This document shows positions 24,216 through 31,989 of a DNA stretch of 37,876 nt, in pieces. The notes under the pieces were generated by a model. It searched no databases. It had not been told where the DNA came from and saw nothing but the letters and a program-made list of their open reading frames with translations. The DNA is from UBA6821 sp044236545 (GTDB lineage: Bacteria; Verrucomicrobiota; Verrucomicrobiia; Chthoniobacterales; UBA6821), in NCBI GenBank assembly GCA_044236545.1, contig JBIIGI010000020.1:1-37876 (forward strand), read 5' to 3'. The translations under genes were made by a program, and so were the position numbers. Numbering within the stretch: position 1 is the stretch's first letter; each line of letters begins with the position of its first letter.

Positions 24216-24288
24216 ATCCTTGGCTAGCGCCAAGGCTCTGCCAAGTGACTTCGTAGAACAGATGATGCCGCTAATCGCGGCATGGCAG
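24216..24288. other. T-loop insertion element, copy A (two hairpins)
   Basis: After the tRNA-Ser fragment come hairpin 1, CCTTGGC-TAGC-GCCAAGG (24218-24235), a spacer starting CTCTGC, hairpin 2, ATGCCGC-TAATC-GCGGCAT (24265-24283), and GGCAGT leading into CGAACC. Copy B at 24551-24624 has the same order, identical hairpin 2 and flanks, and a hairpin 1 in which two base pairs differ in a compensating way. This indicates selection on the folded form. There is no coding capacity. Confidence 0.7.
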
Positions 24289-24346
24289 TCGAACCTAGGT
24301 TCGATTCCCTTTCTGCCACTCCGGATTCTTTACTTATAAAAAAAAC

Positions 24347-24433
24347 CGGATGGGGAGGGATTCGAACCCTCGTTACCGATAAAGGTAAACACGCTTTCCA
24401 AGCGTGCGCGATCGACCACTCTGCCACCCATCC
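24347..24433 (-). tRNA. tRNA-Ser(GGA)
   Basis: On the minus strand this folds as a class II tRNA. The acceptor is GGATGGG/CCCATCC with discriminator G and no encoded CCA. The anticodon stem ACGCT/AGCGT has loop TTGGAAA, anticodon GGA. The long variable arm has stem TTACC/GGTAA. The T-arm is GAGGG-TTCGAAT-CCCTC. Length is 87 nt. A T-run follows the 3' end (GGTTTTTTTT) and may terminate transcription. It is flanked by partial and interrupted copies of itself. Confidence 0.95.
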
Positions 24434-24550
24434 TGATCTACACTGAACTCCAAAGACTATGAGCGAAACTTTCTTCGCGCAAGCCGCTAGGTGCGGGGCA
24501 TCAAGATTTTTTGCTAGCGTCGTTCGCCCAACAAAAATGTGGGGAGGGAA

Positions 24551-24624
24551 TTATCCCCGGCCTTGCCGGGGCTCTGCAGTAAGGCTGCGCGATAGACAAA
24601 TGCCGCTAATCGCGGCATGGCAGT
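24551..24624. other. T-loop insertion element, copy B (two hairpins)
   Basis: Hairpin 1 is CCCCGGC-CTT-GCCGGGG (24555-24571), followed by CTCTGC, a spacer, hairpin 2 ATGCCGC-TAATC-GCGGCAT (24600-24618) and GGCAGT, after which tRNA-Ser sequence resumes at CGAATCC. Relative to copy A, hairpin 1 changes TT/AA to CC/GG, preserving pairing. Here both junctions with the host tRNA are visible, so the element's limits can be set: it starts with ATTATCC and ends with GGCAGT. Confidence 0.7.
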
Positions 24625-24671
24625 CGAATCCTCGTTACCGATAAAGGTAAACACGCTTTCCAAGCGTGCGC

Positions 24672-24752
24672 AATACAGGCCTTGGGAAAGGCCCGGATAG
24701 ATTCCGCAACCGCGGGACCCGTAGGGCGAGCCGAGCGGGCGCGAGCGAGTCA
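24672..24752. other. D-arm insertion in the tRNA-Ser copy, with GGGA-loop hairpin
   Basis: This contains GGCCTT-GGGA-AAGGCC (24678-24693), a perfect 6-bp stem with a GGGA loop, then a GC-rich stretch with GGGCGAGC and GCGAGCGAG. These features match the palindromes at 172-254 and 329-344 and differ from the T-loop element of copies A and B. It thus appears to be a second repeat family that has landed in the same tRNA copy. Confidence 0.6.
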
Positions 24753-24852
24753 ATCGACCAGTCTGCCACCCATCCTGGTAAGGAGGCAGTACCTAGGCTG
24801 GAACCATGTCGGGTGCAAGCCACGAGACGGTTCACGATGATTTTTATGACGG

Positions 24853-24895
24853 GGCATGGGGGCGCTTTTTCCGCGGGGAACCGCGGGGGGATGCC
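24853..24895. other. GC-rich hairpin upstream of nuoG
   Basis: CCGCGG-GGAA-CCGCGG (24871-24886) is a perfect 6-bp stem enclosed by GGCAT and ATGCC further out. It lies about 85 bp before the nuoG start in an otherwise gene-free leader (24776-24978). No T-run follows on the plus strand. Role unknown. Confidence 0.4.
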
Positions 24896-24978
24896 TTCTT
24901 CCTTGCCCAGCAACGGCCCTCCGTCCATAAAAGGCGTCTATTTTCCGAATCCCGGAATCCCACTTTTTAAATCAACCG

Positions 24979-26634
24979 ATGAGCGCTCCAGCCACCACAG
25001 CCGACACCAAGACAGAAACGGCCGTCCCTATGATCAATGTCCAGATCGACGGGGTCTGGAAACAATTCCCCAAAGGAACCCGCCTGATTGAGGCCTGCAT
25101 GAAGGGCGGAAGCTACGTCCCCCACTACTGCTACCACCCTGCGTTGAGCTCTCCGGGCAACTGCCGCATGTGCCTGATCGAAATGGGCACACCCAAGATG
25201 GGTCCCGACCGCAAGCCAGAGCTCGGCGAGGATGGCCGCCCACTCATCAACTGGAGCCCGCGACCCGCGATCTCTTGCGCCATCGAAGTCTCCGAGGGAC
25301 TCGGCGTGCGCACCAATTCCCCCCTCGTCGAGGAGTGCCGCAAGGGCGTCATGGAGTTCCTCCTGATCAACCACCCGCTCGACTGCCCGATCTGCGACAA
25401 GGCGGGAGAGTGCCGCCTGCAGGAATTCTCCGTCGAATACGGCAACGACTCCTCACGCTTCATCGACAACAAGGTCAAGAAGCCGAAGCACGTCGACATC
25501 GGCGAGCGTATCGTCCTCGACGACGAGCGCTGCATTCTCTGCTCACGCTGCATCCGCTTCATGAAGGAAGTGGCCAAGGACGACTGCCTCGGATTCGTCG
25601 ATCGCGGCAGCCACACGACCCTCACCGTCCACCCCGGCAAGAGGCTCGACAGCAACTACTCGCTCAACACCGTCGACATCTGCCCCGTCGGCGCGCTGAC
25701 CTCCAAGGATTTCCGGTTCAAGATGCGCGTCTGGTTCCTCAAGGAGACCAAGACCATCGACACGAACTGCGGCATCGGCAGCAACATCGTGATCGGCAGC
25801 CGCGAGAACAAGATCCACCGCATCAACCCGCGCGAGAACGAGGCGGTCAACGCCTACTGGATGCCCGATTCGCACCGCCTCAACTACACCTACATCCACC
25901 GCGAGGATCGCCTCAAGGAGCCCCTCTTGAAGGGAGCCGCCGTCCGCTGGAAGGAAGCCGTTGCGGCCGCGACGGAGTCCCTGAAGCAGCACGGCGAGGG
26001 AAGAACCGCCATCATCGCCTCCGCCCGCATGACCAACGAGGAGCTCTTCCTTGCGAAGCGTCTGGCCAGGACCCTCGGCTCCGATCTGATCGACATCCGC
26101 CCCCGCGCCCAGAAGGGAGACGGATTCCTTGTCTCCGACGACGGCAATCCGAACACCCGTGGAGCCCAACTCCTCGGCGTCACCTCCGCGACACCCGGTT
26201 CCCGACTCGGGGACATCGCTGCGGGCATCGCCTCCGGCAAGATCACCTCGCTGATCGTTCTCGGAGAGAATCCCCTCCATTGCGGCCTAAACGAGACCGA
26301 CCTGAGCAAGCTCGCCTCGCTCGTGGTGATCGACATCCTTCCGAACGCCTCCCTCAAGCACGCCTCGGCGGTTCTTCCCGGCAGTGCCTCTGCGGAGAAG
26401 CGCGGCTCGATGGTCAACGTCAACGGCCGTCTCCAGCGCCTCAACCGCGCCCTGACCGCCCCGGGTCATGCCCGCGACGACTGGGAGATCCTGAGCGACA
26501 TGCTTAAGGGACTCGGTGCCGATGGCGCCTCCTCCCTCGAGGATCTCTTCAAGCAGATGGCCGCCGAGACCCCCGCCCTCGCCGGGCTGAACCTCGGCAA
26601 GATCGGCGACCTCGGGGTCACGCTGAAAGCCTAG
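24979..26634 (+). CDS. nuoG: NADH-quinone oxidoreductase subunit G (short form)
   Basis: NuoG is the iron-sulfur subunit of complex I in the cytoplasmic arm. The 551 residues carry a [2Fe-2S] site (C51, C62, C65, C100), the His-Cys cluster (H132 in NHPLDC, with C136, C139, C145) and a [4Fe-4S] motif beginning ERCILCSRC (C185, C188, C191) with the fourth Cys in DICPVGAL. The C-terminal molybdopterin-like domain is shortened (E. coli NuoG is about 900 residues). It stands alone: no other nuo gene is in the window, and the next gene follows 4 bp later and is unrelated. Start 24979 gives a short Thr/Ala-rich leader before the conserved MINVQIDG. Confidence 0.92.
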   Translation: MSAPATTADTKTETAVPMINVQIDGVWKQFPKGTRLIEACMKGGSYVPHYCYHPALSSPGNCRMCLIEMGTPKMGPDRKPELGEDGRPLINWSPRPAISCAIEVSEGLGVRTNSPLVEECRKGVMEFLLINHPLDCPICDKAGECRLQEFSVEYGNDSSRFIDNKVKKPKHVDIGERIVLDDERCILCSRCIRFMKEVAKDDCLGFVDRGSHTTLTVHPGKRLDSNYSLNTVDICPVGALTSKDFRFKMRVWFLKETKTIDTNCGIGSNIVIGSRENKIHRINPRENEAVNAYWMPDSHRLNYTYIHREDRLKEPLLKGAAVRWKEAVAAATESLKQHGEGRTAIIASARMTNEELFLAKRLARTLGSDLIDIRPRAQKGDGFLVSDDGNPNTRGAQLLGVTSATPGSRLGDIAAGIASGKITSLIVLGENPLHCGLNETDLSKLASLVVIDILPNASLKHASAVLPGSASAEKRGSMVNVNGRLQRLNRALTAPGHARDDWEILSDMLKGLGADGASSLEDLFKQMAAETPALAGLNLGKIGDLGVTLKA

Positions 26635-26638
26635 GCTT

Positions 26639-27841
26639 TTGAATCCGTTCCAAGCCCTCCGTTCGGTTGAACCGGGCAGGGCCTTGAGGATTGCCGTCGG
26701 GCTTTGGGTGCTTTTCGCACTCATCGTGGGGATCATTGTCGCGGCCCGACCCGACAAGCGCACCGTCACCCCGGAGTATCGTCAGGCCTCCGAGAAGTGG
26801 TGGGCCGGCAAGGAGAGTCCCTACGACATGAGCCAGGGGGGCTACCTCTACCTGCCGCAGGAGGCGATCCTCTACACGCCCTATCAGGTTCTGCCCAAGC
26901 GAGTTGGGGAACCGCTCTGGCGCTGGACCGGACTTGCCCTTCTGGCCGTGGGACTCTGGCGTACCGCCGGACTGATGAGCCCTACCCAACGTAACAGGAT
27001 TTTTCTCGCCGCCACGATCCTGGTGATCCCGGCATCGCTCTCGAGCGCCCGCAACGGTCAGGTCAACCTCCCTCTCGCGGGCCTGATGCTCCTCGCCGTT
27101 TCGGCGGTGGCCCGGTCGCGCTGGAACATGGCAACCCTCTGGCTCCTGCTCGCGGTGATGCTTAAGCCGATCGCCCTGGCGCCCGCCCTGCTAGCTGCGG
27201 CCTGCTTTGCGCCACTCCGCCTGCGCTTGGCGGGCGGATTCCTTCTCTGCCTTGGTGCGGCCTGGATCCATCCCGATCCCGGTTATGTCACGGCAGAGTA
27301 CCGGCACTTCTGGGAGAAGTTCCTGCTGGCCGGTCAACCCGCGGAAAACACCTTCAGCTATTTCTTCGGCATGCTCTGGCTCTGGGGCATCCACCCATCC
27401 CCCGCCGCGATCTCGGGAATCCGTGCCCTTGCGGCAATCGTGGCGCTGGTCCTCTCGCTTCATATCACGCGGCGATTCCGCGGGAATGTGCAGGCGCAGC
27501 CCTTTGGGGTCATGCTGCTTGCCGCGCTCTACCTGATGCTTTTCAACCCCCGCACCGAGGAGAACTCGTACGTGATCCTTGCCGGATTCACCGCGCTGAT
27601 GGCGGGGCGGGCCATCTTTGAGGATTACCTTAAGAATTATCTTAATGATGCCGGTCGCCCGGCCCTGCTCCTGACGCTCTTCACGTTGGCATTGGCCGTG
27701 GAGTGCTACGGCTACCCGATTTTCCCGCTCACCAAAATCTGGTTCAAGCCGCTCGCCACGTTGGTCTTTTTCTTCTTCTTGGCGGTTGGGAATTTTTCCC
27801 TGCTGAAGTTTCCACAGCGAGGGATTCACGCCGAGCCGTGA
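26639..27841 (+). CDS. GT87-like (DUF2029) membrane glycosyltransferase
   Basis: The 400 residues form a polytopic membrane protein. After a first membrane segment (AVGLWVLFALIVGIIVAA) comes the extracytoplasmic loop typical of GT87/DUF2029 proteins (EYRQASEKWWAGKESPYD, then YLPQEAILYTPYQVLP). At least eight more hydrophobic segments follow. GT87 proteins use polyprenyl-phosphate mannose-type donors for periplasmic glycans. The translation appears to start at TTG (26639), 4 bp after nuoG, with no better upstream choice, so coupling to nuoG is likely. The family call rests on topology and the W-W-x-G-x-x-P-Y pattern, so it is moderate. Confidence 0.6.
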   Translation: MNPFQALRSVEPGRALRIAVGLWVLFALIVGIIVAARPDKRTVTPEYRQASEKWWAGKESPYDMSQGGYLYLPQEAILYTPYQVLPKRVGEPLWRWTGLALLAVGLWRTAGLMSPTQRNRIFLAATILVIPASLSSARNGQVNLPLAGLMLLAVSAVARSRWNMATLWLLLAVMLKPIALAPALLAAACFAPLRLRLAGGFLLCLGAAWIHPDPGYVTAEYRHFWEKFLLAGQPAENTFSYFFGMLWLWGIHPSPAAISGIRALAAIVALVLSLHITRRFRGNVQAQPFGVMLLAALYLMLFNPRTEENSYVILAGFTALMAGRAIFEDYLKNYLNDAGRPALLLTLFTLALAVECYGYPIFPLTKIWFKPLATLVFFFFLAVGNFSLLKFPQRGIHAEP

Positions 27842-27860
27842 AGCCTGCTACTGTGTCGCC

Positions 27861-29225
27861 ATGAGCGCGCAGATCGATCTCCAGAATGAGCCCGTGGAAG
27901 AGCTGAAGGCCTTCCTCCGCTTCCCAAGCATCTCGACCCAGCCCGAGCATGCCCCGGACCTCGATTCCTGCGCCGAGTGGCTGCGCGAAAAACTCTCCTC
28001 GATCGGGTTGGAGGCCGCCGTTCATTCCACGCCCGGATCCCCGGTCGTCGTTGCCGCGACGCCGCGCGACCCCGCGAAGCGGACAGTCCTGATCTACGGA
28101 CACTACGACGTCCAGCCGCCCGAGCCGCTGGAGGGATGGACAACGCCCCCGTTCGAGCCACGGATCGAGGAAGGCAGGATCTACGCACGCGGGGCTGCCG
28201 ACAACAAGGGACAGATCCTCGCACACATCCTCGGTGTCGCCGAGACGCTCCGCGAGAAAGGCTCCCTGCCGGTCAACGTGATCTTCCTGATCGAGGGGGA
28301 GGAGGAGATTGGCAGCCCGAACCTTGAGGAATTCCTCCGCGAGCACCGCGAGGAGCTGGCCTGCGATCTCGTAGCGATCTCCGACACGGCGATGGCTCCC
28401 GGCAATAAGCCCGCTCTCACCTACGCCCTGCGAGGGATCGCCGCGATGGAACTTGTCGTCCGCGGCCCGGCCCGCGACCTGCATAGCGGACTCTTCGGCG
28501 GCGCCGTGGCCAATCCCGTGACCGTCCTTTCCCGCCTGATCGCCTCGCTCCACGACGAGAACGGCCGCGTCAGGATCCCCGGATTCTACGATGACGTGCG
28601 CCCGTTGGAACCCTGGGAGAGAACGGCGGCCTCGGACTTGGAAAAGGCATCCGGCGGCGATGATGCGATCAGGGAACTCGCCGGCGTGACCCAGCTTGTC
28701 GGCGAGAAAGGCTTCTCCACGATCGAGCGGATCGGAGCCCGCCCCACCGCCGAGGTGAACGGCATCGGTGGAGGCTATCAGGGGGCGGGAACCAAGACCG
28801 TCCTGCCCAAGGAGGCTTTCGCCAAGCTCACCTTCCGCCTCGTGGCCGATCAGGATCCTGCCGTGATCCTGGCCGCAGCCGAGGAATACCTGCGATCCCA
28901 GACCCCTCCCGGCGTCCTGCTCGAAGTGATCACGGGCCACTCCGGCGCCGCCTACCAGTCCGATCCCAACTCACCCGACGGCCTTGCCGCCCGCAAGGCG
29001 CTCGCAGGAGCCTTCGGCGCGGAGCCCCTGCTCCTGCGGGACGGGGGGAGCATCCCGATCCTGGCCACGCTGAAAGAAATCCTCGGGGTCGATTCCTACC
29101 TGCTCGGCCTCGCCAACCCCGACTCACGGATCCACTCCCCGGATGAGAATATGCTGATCCCTAATTTTCTGGGGGGGATCCGCATGAGTCGGATCCTCTT
29201 GGAGGAGCTTGGAAACGCTGGCTAA
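27861..29225 (+). CDS. M20-family dipeptidase
   Basis: This is a cytoplasmic zinc peptidase of the M20 family (dipeptidase/carnosinase-like group), which removes amino acids from dipeptides. The 454 residues have the conserved metal and catalytic sites: GHYDVQPPEPL (His81, Asp83), ARGAADNKGQ (Asp114) and IEGEEEIGSPN (catalytic Glu147 and ligand Glu148). The dimerisation domain lies at about 215-340, with RDLHSGLFGGAVANP, and the C-terminal RDGGSIPIL block carries further ligands. Start 27861 is the ATG next to the conserved N-terminal region. It is 19 bp after the GT87-like gene, on the same strand. Confidence 0.93.
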   Translation: MSAQIDLQNEPVEELKAFLRFPSISTQPEHAPDLDSCAEWLREKLSSIGLEAAVHSTPGSPVVVAATPRDPAKRTVLIYGHYDVQPPEPLEGWTTPPFEPRIEEGRIYARGAADNKGQILAHILGVAETLREKGSLPVNVIFLIEGEEEIGSPNLEEFLREHREELACDLVAISDTAMAPGNKPALTYALRGIAAMELVVRGPARDLHSGLFGGAVANPVTVLSRLIASLHDENGRVRIPGFYDDVRPLEPWERTAASDLEKASGGDDAIRELAGVTQLVGEKGFSTIERIGARPTAEVNGIGGGYQGAGTKTVLPKEAFAKLTFRLVADQDPAVILAAAEEYLRSQTPPGVLLEVITGHSGAAYQSDPNSPDGLAARKALAGAFGAEPLLLRDGGSIPILATLKEILGVDSYLLGLANPDSRIHSPDENMLIPNFLGGIRMSRILLEELGNAG

Positions 29226-29238
29226 AGGTTTAAAATGT

Positions 29239-29286
29239 GGAACTCAGGAAAGCAGGAAAATAAACCGGCAAAAATTCCTGAGTTCC
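29239..29286. repeat. Inverted repeat after the dipeptidase gene
   Basis: GGAACTCAGGAA (29239-29250) and TTCCTGAGTTCC (29275-29286) form a perfect 12-bp inverted repeat with a 24-nt loop; a second TGAGTT follows. TGGAACTCA-GAA recurs at 37058-37070. It may act as a terminator-like stem after the dipeptidase gene, but the sequence after it is only modestly T-rich. Confidence 0.55.
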
Positions 29287-29363
29287 TGAGTTCTATATTA
29301 TTTTGGGCTGTTGGTTGCTGCACGAAAACTTGAACGAAACCACCAACCTTTTATTCTAAGCCG

Positions 29364-30509
29364 ATGTCCGCTGATCCCACCGCTCTCTATTCCCGCAAGA
29401 ATCCCTTTCCCGCGAAGCTCCGCACCAACCGCAAGCTCACCGGCGCCGGTTCCGCCAAGGACACGCGTCACTTCGAGATCGATCTCGCAGACTCCGGCCT
29501 CGCCTACGAGGTGGGTGATTCCCTCGGTGTCTTCCCGACCAACAATCCTGGGCTCGTGCAGGAGTTGCTCGGCGTGCTGGGACTGACCGGCGAGGAGCAG
29601 GTGGTCGACACGAACGGCCAGCCCGTCTCCCTCCGCGAGGCACTGACCCGCTTCTATGTCATCACCGAGATGGACAAGAAGCTCCTGGCCGCGATTGCGG
29701 AGAAGGACCCGACGGCTTCGAAGTTCACCGCAATGGTCACTCCCGAGGGGAAGGCCGATCTCGACGCCTATCTCTGGGGCCGCGAAGTGATCGATCCCCT
29801 GCTGGAATATCCCGCCGCGAAGTTCACTGCCGAGGAGTTTGTGAAGTGCTTGCGCAAGCTCCAGCCCCGCCTCTACTCGATCGCCTCCTCGCAGAAGGCG
29901 CACACCACCGAGGTGCATCTGACGGTCGCCGCGGTCCGCTACGAGAGCAATGGCCGCAAGCGCGAGGGCGTCTGCTCCACCTTCCTCTCCGACCGCGCCG
30001 ACAACGCGCCCGTCCCCGTCTTCGTCCACACGGCAAAGCACTTCCGGGTTCCAGAGGATCCCGCCACGCCGGTCATCATGGTCGGCCCCGGCACCGGCAT
30101 CGCCCCCTTCATGGCCTTCCTCCAGGAGCGCAAGGCCACGGGTGCCGCCGGTAAGAACTGGCTCTTCTTCGGCGACCAGAAGGCCGCCACGGACTTCCTC
30201 TATCGCGAGGAACTCGAGGCCTGGCAGAAGGAGGGCGTGCTGCACAAGCTCTCCACGGCCTTCTCCCGCGATCAGGCCGAGAAGGTCTATGTCCAGCACC
30301 GCATGCTGGAGGCCGCCGAGGAGCTCTATGCCTGGCTGGAACAGGGCGGCTATTTCTACATCTGCGGCGACGCCTCGCGCATGGCCAAGGATGTCGATAC
30401 AGCCCTGCATCAGGTCGTCGAAAAGGCCGGCGGAAAATCCCCCGAGGAGGCCGCCGCCTACGTCGCGGAGCTGAAGACTTCGAAGCGCTACCGCAAGGAT
30501 GTGTACTAA
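29364..30509 (+). CDS. CysJ-like NADPH flavin reductase lacking the flavodoxin domain
   Basis: The 381 residues correspond to the FAD- and NADPH-binding half of sulfite reductase flavoprotein (CysJ) and cytochrome P450 reductase. The FAD site RLYSIASS lies at about 173, the nucleotide site VGPGTGIAPFMAFL at about 235, the NADPH site YICGDASRMAKDVD at about 332, and the typical aromatic-ended C-terminus KRYRKDVY is present. The N-terminal flavodoxin (FMN) domain is absent. Such single proteins often serve a separate flavodoxin or an assimilatory sulfite reductase. No cysI or flavodoxin gene is in the window. The start gives MSADPTALYSRKNPF, a common beginning for this short form. Confidence 0.85.
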   Translation: MSADPTALYSRKNPFPAKLRTNRKLTGAGSAKDTRHFEIDLADSGLAYEVGDSLGVFPTNNPGLVQELLGVLGLTGEEQVVDTNGQPVSLREALTRFYVITEMDKKLLAAIAEKDPTASKFTAMVTPEGKADLDAYLWGREVIDPLLEYPAAKFTAEEFVKCLRKLQPRLYSIASSQKAHTTEVHLTVAAVRYESNGRKREGVCSTFLSDRADNAPVPVFVHTAKHFRVPEDPATPVIMVGPGTGIAPFMAFLQERKATGAAGKNWLFFGDQKAATDFLYREELEAWQKEGVLHKLSTAFSRDQAEKVYVQHRMLEAAEELYAWLEQGGYFYICGDASRMAKDVDTALHQVVEKAGGKSPEEAAAYVAELKTSKRYRKDVY

Positions 30510-30541
30510 GGGAAGCCCTGCTTCCTCTGTCTTCTTTCAAC

Positions 30542-30566
30542 CATCCCGTTTATCCCCTTCATCCCT
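30542..30566 (-). repeat. Dispersed A/G-rich repeat, inverted copy
   Basis: Read on the minus strand this is AGGGAT-GA-AGGGGATAAA-CG-GGATG. It matches 21 of 25 bases of 37078-37102 (AGGGAT-AC-AGGGGATAAA-GT-GGATG). It abuts the GTG start of mpl, so it occupies the position of the ribosome-binding region of that gene. Confidence 0.55.
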
Positions 30567-31967
30567 GTGAGTGAATCCCCCCGCCGCCGCGTTCACTTCC
30601 TAGGCATCTGCGGCACCGCCATGGGGGCCGTTGCGGCGGGCATGAAGGAGCAGGGTTGGATCGTCACGGGTTCGGATAATCAGGCATACCCGCCGATGAG
30701 CGACTTCCTCGCCTCGCGCGGGATCGAGGTCTTCTCCGGATTCCGCCCCTCGAACCTTCCCAAGGAAGAGGCGCTCATCGTGGTCGGTAACGCCATCTCG
30801 CGCGGCAATCCCGAAGTCGAGGCCGTCCTCAACCGCAAGCTCAACTACGCCTCGCTCCCCGAGGTGCTCCGTGCCCACTTCCTGCGCGGCCGCCACAACA
30901 TCGTCATCACCGGCACCCACGGGAAGACCACCACGACCTCCATGACGGCGTGGATCCTCGAGCACGCGGGGAAGAATCCCTCCTACCTCATCGGCGGGAT
31001 CCCCGCGAACCTCGGCCAGGGGGCCTGCCTCCGCGATGCCGAAACCTCGCGTCATTTCGTGATCGAGGGTGACGAGTACGACACCGCCTTCTTCGACAAG
31101 CGCTCCAAGTTCCTCCACTACCTCCCCGAGCTCGTCGTGGTGAACAACATCGAGTTCGACCACGCCGACATCTTCGAGGATCTGGATGCCATCAAGCTCA
31201 GCTTCCGCAGGCTCCTGAACGTCGTCCCGACCGAGGGGATGGTGCTGGTGAATGCCGACGACGCCAACTGCATCGATGTCTCACGCAACTGCCACGCCCC
31301 GATCGTCGAGGTCGGTTTCTCGGAAAACGCCGGCAACCGCATCCTCGAGCCCTGGCAGAAGGAGGGACGCAGCGGCTTCACCCTCTTCGGCGAGAAGTTC
31401 GAGATCCCGATGTCGGGCGAGTTCAATATCCGCAACGCCGCGATGGCCGTTTCGGCCGCCCATTTCTACGGCATCCCGACAGCGGTCATCCGCGAGGCCT
31501 TGCTCCAGTTCCGCGGCATCAAGCGGCGCCAGGAAGTGCGCGGTGTGGTCGGCGGGATCACGATCATCGATGACTTCGGCCATCATCCCACGGCGATCCG
31601 ACAGACCCTGGAGGGACTCTCCAAGCACTACACAGGATCCCGTCTCTGGGCGCTATTCGAGCCCCGATCGAACACGACCCGGCGCGCCATCTTCCAGCAG
31701 GAGTTCCCGAAAGCTTTCGCCGCCGCCCACGGGGTCGTCATCGGCGAGGTCAACCGCGCGGCCGACCTCAAGCCCGAGGAACGACTCGATGCGGCGCGTC
31801 TTGTCGCCGACCTGCAGAAGGCGGGCAAGCCCGCATTCCACGAACCCTCGGCCGACCGGATCATCGAGCAACTGCGCCCCCAGCTTCAGGAAGGGGATGT
31901 CCTCGTGGTGCTGAGCAACGGCGCCTTCGACGGGCTCCATTCCAAGCTTCTGGCAAGTTTGGCTTAA
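30567..31967 (+). CDS. mpl: UDP-N-acetylmuramate:L-alanyl-gamma-D-glutamyl-meso-diaminopimelate ligase
   Basis: Mpl reuses peptidoglycan tripeptide by ligating it to UDP-MurNAc in the cytoplasm. The 466 residues have the MurC-like N-terminal Rossmann start (HFLGICGTAMGAVA), the ATP site ITGTHGKTTTTS (P-loop 116-124), the central FVIEGDEYDTAFFDKRSKF, characteristic of Mpl rather than MurC, VNNIEFDHADIF, and the C-terminal FGHHPTAIRQTLEG. The start appears to be GTG (30567), giving MSESPRRRVHF. The gene fits the peptidoglycan theme of the window but is distant from those operons. Confidence 0.93.
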   Translation: MSESPRRRVHFLGICGTAMGAVAAGMKEQGWIVTGSDNQAYPPMSDFLASRGIEVFSGFRPSNLPKEEALIVVGNAISRGNPEVEAVLNRKLNYASLPEVLRAHFLRGRHNIVITGTHGKTTTTSMTAWILEHAGKNPSYLIGGIPANLGQGACLRDAETSRHFVIEGDEYDTAFFDKRSKFLHYLPELVVVNNIEFDHADIFEDLDAIKLSFRRLLNVVPTEGMVLVNADDANCIDVSRNCHAPIVEVGFSENAGNRILEPWQKEGRSGFTLFGEKFEIPMSGEFNIRNAAMAVSAAHFYGIPTAVIREALLQFRGIKRRQEVRGVVGGITIIDDFGHHPTAIRQTLEGLSKHYTGSRLWALFEPRSNTTRRAIFQQEFPKAFAAAHGVVIGEVNRAADLKPEERLDAARLVADLQKAGKPAFHEPSADRIIEQLRPQLQEGDVLVVLSNGAFDGLHSKLLASLA

Positions 31968-31989
31968 CACCCCGGCTGGCGGCTCGAGA

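Larger units (their letters stand above)
24540..24775 (-). pseudogene. Degenerate tRNA-Ser copy interrupted by two insertions
   Basis: Segments 24540-24550, 24625-24671 and 24753-24775 together reproduce the tRNA-Ser sequence in order, including the anticodon stem-loop and variable arm, which are unchanged. A 74-bp insertion (24551-24624) splits the T-loop, and an insertion of about 81 bp (24672-24752) splits the D-arm. The 3' acceptor strand has decayed (CCCACAT instead of CCCATCC), so it no longer pairs with the intact 5' strand at several positions. This makes it a pseudogene unless RNA processing is shown. The adjacent 24434-24539 holds no gene that I can see. Confidence 0.75.

Noticed and set aside
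24540..24775. A functional split or intron-containing tRNA-Ser
   Set aside because: The 3' acceptor strand no longer pairs properly with the 5' strand and an intact tRNA-Ser lies 107 bp away, so a pseudogene is simpler. It is kept as a finding only for its insertions.
24193..24775. CRISPR array
   Set aside because: Repeats here are tRNA pieces and hairpins with unequal spacing, with no regular repeat-spacer unit and no cas genes nearby.
29298..30410. 370-codon minus-strand frame opposite the CysJ-like gene
   Set aside because: The plus-strand frame has clear FAD and NADPH motifs; the antisense frame has none.
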